From Streptomyces violaceoruber (GTDB taxonomy: Bacteria; Actinomycetota; Actinomycetes; Streptomycetales; Streptomycetaceae), in the NCBI RefSeq assembly GCF_033406955.1, contig NZ_CP137734.1, positions 6,510,001 to 6,574,000 on the forward strand: DNA of 64,000 nt. Direction: 5' to 3'. This document shows, piece by piece, positions 13,117 to 23,710 of the stretch. The position numbers were made by a program, and so were the translations under genes. Every line of letters starts with the position of its first letter. Position 1 is the stretch's first letter. The notes beneath the pieces were generated by a model. The model was not told the DNA's origin, ran no database searches, and saw nothing but the letters and a program-made list of their open reading frames with translations.

Positions 13117-14096
13117 GAGGTACGTCCCTTCGTGACACCCGGGTTCTTCGCGGCGGCCCGGCGCGCGAGCAGCCGCGCGCCCGCGCACACCCCCAGCGCC
13201 AGCCAGCCCACGCGCCGGGACAGCCGTACGGCACGGTCGATGTCGCCGGAACCGGCCCGTACGGCGCGTCCCGCGGCGCCGTTGAGGACGGGCCGGTGCT
13301 CGACCCGCCCGCCGTAGGAGAGCGTGCCGCCGAGCCGCACGCCGAGGGCGCCCGCGAAGGAGGCCTCCACGGGCCCGGCGTTGGGACTCGGATGCTGTGC
13401 GGCGTCCGCCCGCCAGGCCCGTACGGCGCCGCGCGGGGCGCCGCCCGCCACGGTGGTCAGCACGGCGGTGAGGCGGGCGCCCGGCCAGCCCGCGAGGTCG
13501 TCGAGGCGGGCCGAGGCCCAGCCGTAGCGGCGGTACCTGGGCGACTTGTGGCCGACCATCGCGTCCAGCGTGTTCACGGCCCGGAAGCCGAGCAGCCCGG
13601 GCACCCCGGCCACCGCGCCCCAGACCAGGGCGCCCACCACCGCGTCCGAGGTGTTCTCGGCGACGGACTCCACGACGGCCCGGGCGATCCCGTCGGCGTC
13701 CAGCGCCTGCGGGTCCCGCCCGCACAGGTGCGGCAGCCGCGCCCGCGCCGCCTCGACGTCGCCGGCCTCCAGGGCCCGGCCGATCGCGGTGGCCTCGCGG
13801 GCCAGCGAGGTGCCGCCGACGACCGACCAGGTGGCCGCGGCGGTCAGCGCGACGGAGGCGGCGGGGGAGCGGCGTACGGCGTGCGCGGCGGCCGAGCCGA
13901 GGACGGCGGCGCCGCCGGCGCACACGACGGTGTGCAGGGCGCCCCAGCCCCGGTGGTCCCGCCACAGCACCCGTTCCACGGCGCCCGCGGCACGGCCGAA
14001 CGCGGCGACCGGGTGTCCGCGGCGAGGATCGCCGAGGAGGAGGTCACCGAGGAGGCCGGCGGCGGCGCCGTACGCGAAGACGCGTCCGGCACGCAC
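13113..14096 (-). CDS. cobD: Adenosylcobinamide-phosphate synthase (CbiB/CobD), integral membrane
   Basis: 327 residues with several hydrophobic segments. Motifs GLLGDLLLGDPRRGHPVAAFGR near the N-terminus, GRDPQALDADGIARAVVES and ENTSDAVVGALVWGAVAG are typical of CbiB. It joins the aminopropanol arm to adenosylcobyric acid at the membrane. GTG at 14096 is the first possible start, because an in-frame TGA lies two codons upstream. The Shine-Dalgarno sequence is weak. As the first gene after the cobalamin riboswitch, its start is the likely point of control, and four-base overlaps couple the following genes to it. The name follows Pseudomonas denitrificans usage and should not be confused with Salmonella CobD. 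Confidence 0.94.
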   Translation of the reverse strand: MRAGRVFAYGAAAGLLGDLLLGDPRRGHPVAAFGRAAGAVERVLWRDHRGWGALHTVVCAGGAAVLGSAAAHAVRRSPAASVALTAAATWSVVGGTSLAREATAIGRALEAGDVEAARARLPHLCGRDPQALDADGIARAVVESVAENTSDAVVGALVWGAVAGVPGLLGFRAVNTLDAMVGHKSPRYRRYGWASARLDDLAGWPGARLTAVLTTVAGGAPRGAVRAWRADAAQHPSPNAGPVEASFAGALGVRLGGTLSYGGRVEHRPVLNGAAGRAVRAGSGDIDRAVRLSRRVGWLALGVCAGARLLARRAAAKNPGVTKGRTS

Positions 14097-14169
14097 GGCT
14101 CAACCGGCCGTGGGAAGGGGAAGTCGAAGCGTGTCGCTGGTGAGCCCGAAACGGCAGCCGCGCATGGCG

Positions 14170-14325
14170 ATAGGTCCTCACTCAGGGTGTCCGCGCCCTG
14201 GTTCGAAGAGCACGGCGGCAAGAGTTCCTGGCTCCCGGGGATCCTGTCCCCGGTCACAGTGGCGGGACCGCGCCGGATTCGCACCGGGCTTCCTCTTCTG
14301 CCGCCGTAGATGGCCCCGGAAGTCC
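14170..14325 (-). promoter_or_regulatory. Cobalamin (AdoCbl) riboswitch ahead of the cobD operon
   Basis: Read on the minus strand, the region shows the class hallmarks in order: a GGTGCGAATCC segment (about 14275-14288), CCCGCCACTGTGACC (about 14252-14266, with GCCACTG at 14257-14263) and the B12 box AGCCAGGAACTCTTGCCG (14216-14233). Cobalamin riboswitches repress expression when adenosylcobalamin binds. The remaining 75-120 bases before the cobD GTG hold the expression platform. I see no clear terminator with a T run, so sequestration of the weak ribosome-binding site is more likely. Outer boundaries are estimates. The rest of the 400-base gap up to 14494 shows no gene. Confidence 0.93.
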
Positions 14326-14494
14326 ACCACGGCCCGCGAACACCCGTCAACCTGGCGTTGACCTGCGACGGGGGAGTGTGCGAAGGCCCACACCCGAGTG
14401 GTGGGCGCCGGCGCGCGAAGAGGCGGGGCGCGGAACGGTTCGAGTCCGTCCCGCGCCCCGCCCCGGGGGCGTGCGCCCGTGAGACGGGCGACGC

Positions 14495-14716
14495 TCAGGC
14501 GACGATCAGATAGATCCCGTACGCCACCGCCGCAGTGCAGGCCGCGAAGCAGGCGTAGGCGCCGGTGACCGCGAGGGCCGCGGAGCCGCCCCGGGCGGCG
14601 GCCCGCTCCTGGCGGGAGAGGCCGACGATGCCGAGGGTGAACAGGCCCACCAGGGCCACCGTGACCACGAGGCTGACGCCGAAGACGGAGCCGAGGGCTG
14701 CCCAGTCGATGCTCAT
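14495..14716 (-). CDS. Small two-helix membrane protein downstream of the phosphate transporter
   Basis: 73 residues, ATG at 14716 with GGAGG-like bases upstream in the 34-base gap after the transporter gene. Two hydrophobic segments (about 8-30 and 45-72) flank a basic stretch SRQERAAARGG. I do not recognise a named family. It is most likely co-transcribed with the Pit-type transporter gene, which suggests an accessory or stabilising role in that transporter, but this is context only. Confidence 0.8.
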   Translation of the reverse strand: MSIDWAALGSVFGVSLVVTVALVGLFTLGIVGLSRQERAAARGGSAALAVTGAYACFAACTAAVAYGIYLIVA

Positions 14717-14750
14717 GGAGGTTCGCTTCCTTCGTACCCGGCAGGCGGGT

Positions 14751-16022
<1,272 letters not shown>

Positions 16023-16062
16023 TTACCCAGGCAATCGTTCGAGGTCGTTGGCGCGACGAACG

Positions 16063-16092
16063 TAAGTAACCAGGGTGAACGGAAGATGAACT
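16063..16092 (-). promoter_or_regulatory. PHO box (PhoP direct-repeat units) upstream of pitH
   Basis: On the minus strand GTTCATC (16085-16091) is followed exactly 11 bases later by GTTCACC (16074-16080). A degraded third unit, TTACTTA, lies at 16063-16069. Streptomyces PhoP binds 11-base direct repeats whose core is GTTCACC, so two good units and one poor unit make a convincing operator 50-70 bases ahead of the transporter start. Confidence 0.8.
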
Positions 16093-16247
16093 GGGCAGGG
16101 CGCCACGGTGACCGGAAGCGGGGTCGCGGCCTCCCTCTGCGTGCCCGCTCCGGTGCTCTCCGGAGACGTCCCTGGCAGGATCACCGGGAGGCCGTTCGGC
16201 GACGGCACGCGAGGGGCCCGCGGGCGGCCCGGGAGGAGGCGGTGACT

Positions 16248-16970
16248 GTGACGTATTCGCGGGCCGGAGGGGCGGAAGGGGCCGGGGAGCCGGACCGGGA
16301 AGCGGCCGGGGATCCGACCGCGGGGCCGGCCCGGGAAGCGGCCTGGGCGGAACTCGTCGCGACGGCCCGGCGGACGGTCGCCGACGGACTGGTGGTGGGC
16401 ACCTCCGGCAACGTCTCGGTGCGCGTCGGCGACACGGTCCTGGTCACCCCGTCGGGCGTCCCCTACGACCGGCTGACCCCGGACGACGCGACCGGCGTCG
16501 ACCTGGACGGACGGCAGGTGCTCGGCACCCTCGTCCCCACCAGCGAACTGCCCATGCACCTCGCCGTGTACCGCGCCGACCCCGGCGCCCGGGCCGTCGT
16601 CCACACCCACGCCGTGCACGCGACGGCGGTCTCGCTGCTCGTCCCCGAACTCCCGCCGGTGCACTACATGACCGCCGCCCTCGGCGGCCCCGTCCGGGTC
16701 GCCCCCTACGCGGCCTACGGCACCGCCGAACTCGCCCGCGGCATGCTCGACGCCCTCGCCGGCCGCACCGGCTGCCTGCTCCGCAACCACGGCACGATCA
16801 CCTACGGCACCTCCCTCGACCAGGCCTACGACCGCACCGCCCAGCTCGAGTGGATGTGCCGCCTGTGGCTGACCGCGTCCTCGGTGCCCGGCCACTCGCC
16901 GTCCCTGCTGACGCCGGCCCAGCTCGCCGAGGTGACCGAACGCCTCCGGGGGTACGGGCAGCGAAGCTGA
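16248..16970 (+). CDS. Class II aldolase/adducin family protein (L-fuculose-phosphate aldolase-like)
   Basis: 240 residues. The domain spans about 30-230. GLVVGTSGNVSVR, TPSGVPYDRLTPDD, the catalytic Glu of PTSELPMHLAVY, the zinc His pair in VVHTHAVHATAV and the third His in LLRNHGTITYG are all present. Such enzymes cleave fuculose- or ribulose-phosphate, or decarboxylate related sugars. No sugar gene lies beside it, so the substrate is open. GTG at 16248 sits eight bases after AGGAGG; in-frame GTG 16242 is only two bases away from it and is less likely. The 220 bases before it hold the pitH operator on the other strand. Confidence 0.88.
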   Translation: MTYSRAGGAEGAGEPDREAAGDPTAGPAREAAWAELVATARRTVADGLVVGTSGNVSVRVGDTVLVTPSGVPYDRLTPDDATGVDLDGRQVLGTLVPTSELPMHLAVYRADPGARAVVHTHAVHATAVSLLVPELPPVHYMTAALGGPVRVAPYAAYGTAELARGMLDALAGRTGCLLRNHGTITYGTSLDQAYDRTAQLEWMCRLWLTASSVPGHSPSLLTPAQLAEVTERLRGYGQRS

Positions 16971-17084
16971 CGCGCGGTGCGTGCCCGGCGGCTGCGCGGG
17001 TACCGGCTACGGGACACGAAGACCCCGTCACCCACTGTCACGCGTCCACTGGCCGCCCGAGGACTCCACCAGGAGACTGGCCCC

Positions 17085-18212
17085 ATGCGCACTGTCACCG
17101 CAACGGCAGCCGCCGTCACCGCAGCACTGGCGACCGGAGTGGCGAGCGTCGCCGCCGGCCGGCTCGCCAGCGACGCCGCGCTCAAGGCGCCCCCCGGCCG
17201 GCCCCTGCCCACCGAGCCCCGGCTCACCGTGCACGGGACCGCCGCCGGGCAGATCACCCTCACCCGGCACCTGGCCGCCCTGCGCCCCGGCCGGTACGGG
17301 CTCGCCGGCGACGGCTCCCACGCCGTCCTCGGCCCCGTCCTGGACACCGCCGAGCACGGCGCCGACACCGTCGTACGCCGCCTCGAACGCGTCACGCACG
17401 GCACCCTCGCGACCGGCGACCGGGCGTGGTTCACCCCCAACCTGTACGTCGGGAACCCGGGCACGGCCCTCGACCTCGAGTACGCCGACGTCGAGGTCCC
17501 GGGGGAACTCGGCCCGCTCCCGGCCTGGTTCCTGCCCGGGGCCCGGCCGACCTGGATCGTCGCCGTGCACGGCCTGGCCGCCACCCGCGAACACGCGCTG
17601 AACCTGATCGCCCCCCTGCACCGCCGCAACGTCCCGGTGCTCGCCCTCGCCTACCGCGGCGACGTCGGCGCACCGCCCTCGCCCGACGGCCTGCACCACT
17701 TCGGCGAGACCGAGTGGCGCGACGTGGACGCGGCCGTCCGCTACGCCCTCGACCACGGCGCCCGCCAGGTCGTCCTGCTCGGCTGGTCCACCGGCGCCAC
17801 CATGGCGCTGCGCACCGCCGCGCTCTCCGGCGTGCGCGAGCGCATCGCGGGGCTCGTCCTGGACTCACCGGTGCTCAGCTGGGAGACCACCCTGCGCGCC
17901 CTGGCCGCCGCCCGCCGCACCCCCGGCGCGCTCCTGCCGCTCGCCGTCCGGGCCGCGCAGGGCCGCGCCGGGCTGCACGCCGACCGGGACACCGGCACCG
18001 CCGGTCTGCACCGCCCGGCCGTGCCCACCCTGATCTTCCACGGCCCCGGCGACGAAGTGGCCCCCTGGCGCCTCTCCCGCCGCCTCGCCGACACGCACCC
18101 GCGCCTGGTCGCCCTCCACACCGTCCGGGACGCCCCGCACGGCGCCATGTGGAACGCCGACCCCGCGGACTACGAGGAGACCCTCCGCCGCTTCATGACC
18201 CCGCTGGTGTGA
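17085..18212 (+). CDS. Alpha/beta-hydrolase with N-terminal membrane anchor or signal
   Basis: 375 residues. ATG 17085 is preceded by AGGAG with good spacing. Residues 5-30 are hydrophobic and alanine-rich, giving a signal or anchor. The hydrolase domain has a nucleophile elbow GWSTG (VVLLGWSTGATMAL), an acid-containing PTLIFHGPGDEVAPW and a late His in DAPHGAMWN, which form a complete Ser-Asp-His triad. PTWIVAVHGLAATREHAL is the oxyanion region. The substrate is unknown. The following 249 bases are very C-rich and I see no gene there. Confidence 0.85.
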   Translation: MRTVTATAAAVTAALATGVASVAAGRLASDAALKAPPGRPLPTEPRLTVHGTAAGQITLTRHLAALRPGRYGLAGDGSHAVLGPVLDTAEHGADTVVRRLERVTHGTLATGDRAWFTPNLYVGNPGTALDLEYADVEVPGELGPLPAWFLPGARPTWIVAVHGLAATREHALNLIAPLHRRNVPVLALAYRGDVGAPPSPDGLHHFGETEWRDVDAAVRYALDHGARQVVLLGWSTGATMALRTAALSGVRERIAGLVLDSPVLSWETTLRALAAARRTPGALLPLAVRAAQGRAGLHADRDTGTAGLHRPAVPTLIFHGPGDEVAPWRLSRRLADTHPRLVALHTVRDAPHGAMWNADPADYEETLRRFMTPLV

Positions 18213-18461
18213 CCCCCCGCCACGCCCCCTCCGCGCGACCTCCGCCGGGTCCACGCCCCCTCGGCGCCACCCCCGCCGGCCCCGCGCCCCACCCACCGTC
18301 CCCGCCCGTCCCCGCGCGCGTCGCTCCGGTTCCGTTCAGCGCCGTACCACTGGCCTGATCCGGTGCCCGGACGCTGCGCCGGGCCCCCGCGTGCCCCGTC
18401 CCGGGAGGCCGCCGGGGCATTCCGTTTGGGTTTTCGGACCGTCAACCGGAAGACTGCACCC

Positions 18462-19880
18462 GTGACGTCCCGTATCCCGCGCGACTCCAGGCTTCGACTC
18501 GTCCGCCCGCGACCCCTGGCCGCCGCCCCCCAAGCGATGAATCAGCGGCGTCCGCGCCGCCCCGCGCCGCGCCCCCCGGAAGGCACACCGGCCCGCTCGG
18601 AGCTGGCCGGAATGGCGCGCTCCGGTCTTGCCGACGCGGCCCGCGTCGCCCGCTGGGCCGACTCCGCGCTCGGCCCCGGCCGCGGCAGTGCGACCGCCGA
18701 CGGCAAGGCCACCCTGTCCGACGCCACCGCCGCCCACGCGGCCCGCGAGCTGGGCCTGCCCGTGGCCAAGGTCCGCGCCGACTGGGACACCGCCCGCCTC
18801 GCCGGACTGGTCGAGGTGCACGGCGGCACCGCCCGCCCCGGCTGGCGGCTGCGCGCCTGGAACCGCGACGACAGCGCCGTGCTGCGCGGCTGGGTCGCCC
18901 TCTTCGACGCCTGGTCGCTCGCCCATCCGGAGCCCGCCGGACACGAGCCCGGCGCGGTGGCCGAGGTCGTCTCCGCGATGCCCCAGGTGCTCTCCTTCCT
19001 CCAGCTGTCCGCCGGGCCCGTCCCCGTGGCGCAGCTCCTGGACCTGCTGGAGCAGCGCGTCACCGAACTGCGCACCGAACGTTGCGAGGTGCCCTACGGC
19101 CCCCGGCTCGAACCCGGCACCCCGGGCGCCGAGCCGGACCCGGCCCCGGCCACGGACACCGCGCTCGCCCCCCTCCTCGACTGGGCCCTGCACGCCCTCG
19201 CCGCCGTCGGCGCCCTCACCTGCGGCGACGGGCAGGCCACGCTCACCCCGCTCGGCAGCTGGGCGGTCTGGGTCAAGCTGGAGCAGATCTGCGTCGCCGC
19301 GCAGAGCCCCGCCGGCAACATCGAGCAGTCGGCCGAGGGCATGCTCCGCGGCTGCGGCCGGCTCCGCCCCAACGCCGCCCGCGCCGAGTACCGGGCCTGG
19401 CTCGCCGCCCGCCCCGTCGGCAGCGCCGTCGCCGAACTGCTCGGCGCCGCCCGCGGCGAGGACGCCCTGCTGCGCGGCCTCGCCTTCGAGGCGCTGCGCG
19501 TCGTCGGCGCCCCCGCCGAGCCCGACGTCCGCGGCGTCCTCGACGAGCCGACGCTCAGGCCGTACGCGCTGCTGTGGCTGGCCGAGCACGACGGTGCCGA
19601 CCCCGAGGACGCCCACGAGGTCCTCACCCGCCCGGAGGCCACCTGGCTGTGGGTCGACACCGCGGCCGCCGTCGCCGACCACGGGGAGGCCCCGCTGCTG
19701 GTGCGGCATCTGGAGTCGGCCGTGCAGGCCACCGTCCCGGCCCTGCTCGACGAGGTCCGCGCGGTCGGCCACCCCCGCACCGTGCAGGTCCTGGTGGCGC
19801 TGGCCGCCGCGCACCCGGACCCCGCCCTGGCCAAGGCCGTACGCCGGGCGGCCTTCCAGGTGCACACCGGGGGCAGCTGA
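18462..19880 (+). CDS. Conserved Streptomyces protein, function unknown, with helical-repeat C-terminus
   Basis: 472 residues if GTG 18462 is used (GGAAG about ten bases upstream). ATG 18537 would give 447 residues and begin MNQRRPRRPAPRPP. A basic, proline-rich start is followed by a region resembling winged-helix folds (TLSDATAAHAARELGLPVAK and later CGDGQATLTPLGSWAVWVKL). Leu/Ala-rich helices from about residue 340 resemble HEAT-type repeats. There is no signal or membrane segment. I recognise it only as a conserved actinobacterial protein and assign no function. Confidence 0.75.
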   Translation: MTSRIPRDSRLRLVRPRPLAAAPQAMNQRRPRRPAPRPPEGTPARSELAGMARSGLADAARVARWADSALGPGRGSATADGKATLSDATAAHAARELGLPVAKVRADWDTARLAGLVEVHGGTARPGWRLRAWNRDDSAVLRGWVALFDAWSLAHPEPAGHEPGAVAEVVSAMPQVLSFLQLSAGPVPVAQLLDLLEQRVTELRTERCEVPYGPRLEPGTPGAEPDPAPATDTALAPLLDWALHALAAVGALTCGDGQATLTPLGSWAVWVKLEQICVAAQSPAGNIEQSAEGMLRGCGRLRPNAARAEYRAWLAARPVGSAVAELLGAARGEDALLRGLAFEALRVVGAPAEPDVRGVLDEPTLRPYALLWLAEHDGADPEDAHEVLTRPEATWLWVDTAAAVADHGEAPLLVRHLESAVQATVPALLDEVRAVGHPRTVQVLVALAAAHPDPALAKAVRRAAFQVHTGGS

Positions 19881-19912
19881 CCGGCCGGTCCCGACGGGCG
19901 AACCGCCGGAGG

Positions 19913-20326
19913 CTACCCGCGTACCTCCGGCGCGTACGTCCCGAAGCTCCAGACGTTGCCCTCCAGGTCGCGGGCCATGTAGTCCCGCGAGCCGTAGTCC
20001 TGGTCGGTCGGGGGCATCAGGATCTCCGCGCCGTGCTCCACCGCCCGCCGGTGATGGGCGTCGACGTCCGCCACCACGACGTACACCCCCGTGGGGCCGC
20101 CGCCCTTCATCGCCTCGTCGAAGCGGCTGCCGCTGCCCTTGGAGCCGAGCATCACCGCGCCGTTGCCCTGGGCCAGCTCGGCGTGGGCCACCGAGCCGTC
20201 CTCGCCCTCGTACACCGCGAGTTCGGTGAAGCCGAAGGCCTCGGTGAGCTGCCGGATCGCCGCCTTGGCGTCCGCGTACCGGAGCGTCGGGCAGATGCTG
20301 GGGCTGTTGCCCGCGTTGCCTGTCAT
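19913..20326 (-). CDS. VOC (glyoxalase/bleomycin-resistance fold) family protein
   Basis: 137 residues, ATG at 20326 with AGGAAG upstream. The protein begins with a Ser/Pro segment and CPTLRYADAKAAIRQLTEAF, then FTELAVYEGEDGSVAHAELA, VYVVVADVDAHHRRAVEHGA and YMARDLEGNVWSFGTY. This is the beta-alpha-beta-beta-beta pattern of a PhnB-like VOC protein. Metal-binding positions (His and Glu) are only partly present, so activity is uncertain. It converges with the gene at 18462-19880. Confidence 0.85.
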   Translation of the reverse strand: MTGNAGNSPSICPTLRYADAKAAIRQLTEAFGFTELAVYEGEDGSVAHAELAQGNGAVMLGSKGSGSRFDEAMKGGGPTGVYVVVADVDAHHRRAVEHGAEILMPPTDQDYGSRDYMARDLEGNVWSFGTYAPEVRG

Positions 20327-20476
20327 GCCGATCACTTCCTTGTGAACCGGTGGTCCGTCCTGACTGGTCGGGTCCATGGCCCGAAGGCCGCTTTGGACTC
20401 GTTCGCCCAGTCTTGCACCGGCCACTGACAACGCCCGGCCGACGCCCGGCTGGGAAAAGCGGTTGCACCGCCCCGT

Positions 20477-20482
20477 TAGACT
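20477..20482 (+). promoter_or_regulatory. -10 element of a likely leaderless promoter
   Basis: TAGACT fits the Streptomyces TANNNT -10 consensus. Seven bases separate it from A20490, the first base of an ATG. This spacing would start transcription on the start codon of the seven-codon leader ORF. No convincing -35 is visible. Confidence 0.5.
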
Positions 20483-20489
20483 GGCCCTC

Positions 20490-20513
20490 ATGGCCATTCT
20501 CCTCGTGCATTAG
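20490..20513 (+). CDS. Seven-residue leader peptide (MAILLVH) before the ABC-F gene
   Basis: ATG GCC ATT CTC CTC GTG CAT followed by TAG. It sits seven bases after a TANNNT box, so its mRNA probably begins at the ATG itself and the peptide would be translated leaderless. The ABC-F start lies 59 bases after the TAG, and the spacer contains GGCGGG and CCCGCC segments able to pair. Many ABC-F ribosome-protection genes are controlled by ribosome stalling or attenuation on short leader ORFs, which is the proposed role. The call rests on position and context, not on seen conservation. Confidence 0.5.
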   Translation: MAILLVH

Positions 20514-20572
20514 AGCGGCGGGAACCTCCACAGCCGCCCATCCCCGCCAACCACCCGCCCAGGAGTCTGACC

Positions 20573-22150
<1,578 letters not shown>

Positions 22151-22171
<21 letters not shown>

Positions 22172-22237
22172 TCGAATGGATGATCCACTGGTTATGGATC
22201 ATTCGGCCGATCCGTGATCCGCCATCTGTGTGAGATC
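22151..22237. promoter_or_regulatory. Cluster of seven GATC sites ahead of gbn
   Basis: GATC occurs at 22151, 22170, 22182, 22197, 22209, 22216 and 22234, with one more at 22464 just before gbn. At this base composition one GATC is expected per roughly 400 bases. The protein encoded downstream is a GATC-binding nucleoid protein, so this is a likely self-binding region. The first site lies in the 3' end of the ABC-F gene. Confidence 0.65.
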
Positions 22238-22270
22238 TCCTCATCAAGAGGTGTGTCCTACATCGAATTC

Positions 22271-22305
22271 GCGGCCGGACCCCCATCCACCGGGGGTCCG
22301 GCCGC
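22271..22305 (+). terminator. Intrinsic terminator after the ABC-F gene
   Basis: A 14-base-pair perfect stem (gcggccggaccccc pairing with gggggtccggccgc) closes a seven-base loop. It is followed by gacgcctttct. It lies 100 bases after the ABC-F stop and separates that unit from gbn. Confidence 0.85.
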
Positions 22306-22332
22306 GACGCCTTTCTGACCAGGAATTTCGCG

Positions 22333-22366
22333 GAGAAACTCGTTCGGCGGAACGGGCCCGTTTCTC
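22333..22366 (+). other. Hairpin with two nested stems between the terminator and gbn
   Basis: GAGAAAC (22333-22339) pairs with GTTTCTC (22360-22366). Inside, CGTTC pairs with GAACG around a GGCG loop. It contains the 12-base palindrome AACGGGCCCGTT. It lies in the otherwise gene-free 336-base interval before gbn, either in its promoter region or in its 5' leader. Function unknown. Confidence 0.5.
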
Positions 22367-22507
22367 TGGAATCAGGGGTTCCGTATGTGGGGACGCGCTC
22401 CTGTCGTCACAACCTTGTCTCATCAGCCTTGCCGAATGGGTGGCCATGAGCGCCTGGAGGGGTGATCATGAGGAGAACCAGAGCGCACTTCCCATGAGGA
22501 GGCACGG

Positions 22508-22729
22508 GTGGCCGAGACTCTGAAGAAGGGCAGCCGGGTTACCGGCGCCGCGCGCGACAAGCTCGCGGCAGACCTGAAGAAGAAGTACGACGCCGGTGCA
22601 AGCATCCGGGCGTTGGCCGAGGAAACCGGCCGCTCGTATGGCTTTGTGCACCGCATGCTCAGCGAGTCGGGCGTCACGCTCCGAGGGCGTGGCGGGGCTA
22701 CCCGGGGCAAGAAGGCCACTTCGGCCTGA
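22508..22729 (+). CDS. gbn: Gbn, GATC-binding nucleoid-associated protein
   Basis: 73 residues, GTG start behind a strong GAGGAGG. The protein is basic and helix-rich, with a helix-turn-helix in KKYDAGASIRALAEETGRS followed by YGFVHRMLSESGVTLRGRGG and a Lys/Gly-rich tail. I recognise it as the small actinobacterial protein described in S. coelicolor as Gbn (SCO1839), which binds GATC motifs genome-wide and affects development. The upstream GATC cluster suggests autoregulation. The helix-turn-helix also resembles the DNA-contacting part of Lsr2-like and recombinase-type proteins. Confidence 0.85.
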   Translation: MAETLKKGSRVTGAARDKLAADLKKKYDAGASIRALAEETGRSYGFVHRMLSESGVTLRGRGGATRGKKATSA

Positions 22730-22766
22730 CGTCCCGGGCGGCCCCCGGCTCCGAAAGTGACGGTGG

Positions 22767-22798
22767 CCACCCGGTCGGTCGTCCGACCGTCCGGGTGG
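22767..22798 (+). terminator. Terminator hairpin after gbn
   Basis: ccacccggtcggtcg pairs with cgaccgtccgggtgg with a single mismatch around a two-base loop, and tt-rich sequence follows. It lies about 40 bases after the gbn stop, so gbn is probably a single-gene unit. Confidence 0.8.
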
Positions 22799-22886
22799 TT
22801 ACTGTGCAGTCACTTAGCCCTGCCGTCGCACGGCGCACCGTCCGGCGCGCGGCGGGGACGACGACCGCACCTTTCGGAGGCGCCCC

Positions 22887-23690
22887 ATGGCTTCGCCCGC
22901 CCACGACCCCGGTCCCGCACTCGACCAGGACGGCGTGCGGCTCACCGTCGACGACGCGATCGCCACGGTGACGCTGACCAACCCGGCCAAGCGCAACGCG
23001 CAGAGCCCCGCTCTGTGGCGGGCGCTCGCCGAGGCCGGCCGGCGGCTGCCGGGCTCCGTCCGCGCCGTGGTGCTGCGGGCCGAGGGCAAGTCCTTCTCGG
23101 CCGGGCTCGACCGGCAGGCGTTCACGCCCGAGGGCTTCGACGGCGAACCGTCGTTCATCGACCTCGCACGGGGCGCCGACGCCGAGCTGGACGCGACCAT
23201 CGCCGAGTACCAGGAGGCGTTCACCTGGTGGCGGCGCAGCGACCTGGTGTCGGTCGCCGCCGTGCAGGGGCACGCCATCGGGGCGGGCTTCCAGCTGGCC
23301 CTCGCCTGCGACCTGCGGGTCGTCGCGGACGACGTGCAGTTCGCCATGCGCGAGACCAGCCTGGGGCTGGTGCCGGACCTGACGGGCACGCATCCCCTGG
23401 TGTCCCTGGTCGGGTACGCCCGCGCGCTGGAGATCTGCGCCACCGGGCGCTTCGTCGCGGCCGAGGAGGCCGTGAGCACCGGCCTGGCCAACCTCGCCGT
23501 GCCCGCGGACCAGCTCGACCCCGCCGTGCACGACCTGGTGTCCGCGATCCTGGCCGCACCGCGCGACGCGGTCGTCGAGACCAAGGCGCTGCTCCAGGGC
23601 GCCCAGACGCGGGACTACGAGGCCCAGCGCACCGCCGAACGGGCCGCGCAGGGACGCCGGCTGCGTGACCTGGCGGGGCTCGGGGAGTAG
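22887..23690 (+). CDS. Enoyl-CoA hydratase/isomerase family protein
   Basis: 267 residues, ATG after CGGAGGCG. The crotonase fold is clear: ATVTLTNPAKRNAQSPALW, SFSAGLDRQAF (first oxyanion hole) and AVQGHAIGAGFQLALACDLR (second). The catalytic region reads AMRETSLGLVPDLTGTHPLV; one catalytic Glu is replaced or shifted relative to classical hydratases, so it may be an isomerase or another crotonase activity. It stands alone with no other beta-oxidation genes nearby. Confidence 0.9.
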   Translation: MASPAHDPGPALDQDGVRLTVDDAIATVTLTNPAKRNAQSPALWRALAEAGRRLPGSVRAVVLRAEGKSFSAGLDRQAFTPEGFDGEPSFIDLARGADAELDATIAEYQEAFTWWRRSDLVSVAAVQGHAIGAGFQLALACDLRVVADDVQFAMRETSLGLVPDLTGTHPLVSLVGYARALEICATGRFVAAEEAVSTGLANLAVPADQLDPAVHDLVSAILAAPRDAVVETKALLQGAQTRDYEAQRTAERAAQGRRLRDLAGLGE

Positions 23691-23710
23691 GGACGCCGAG
23701 GCGCGGCTGC

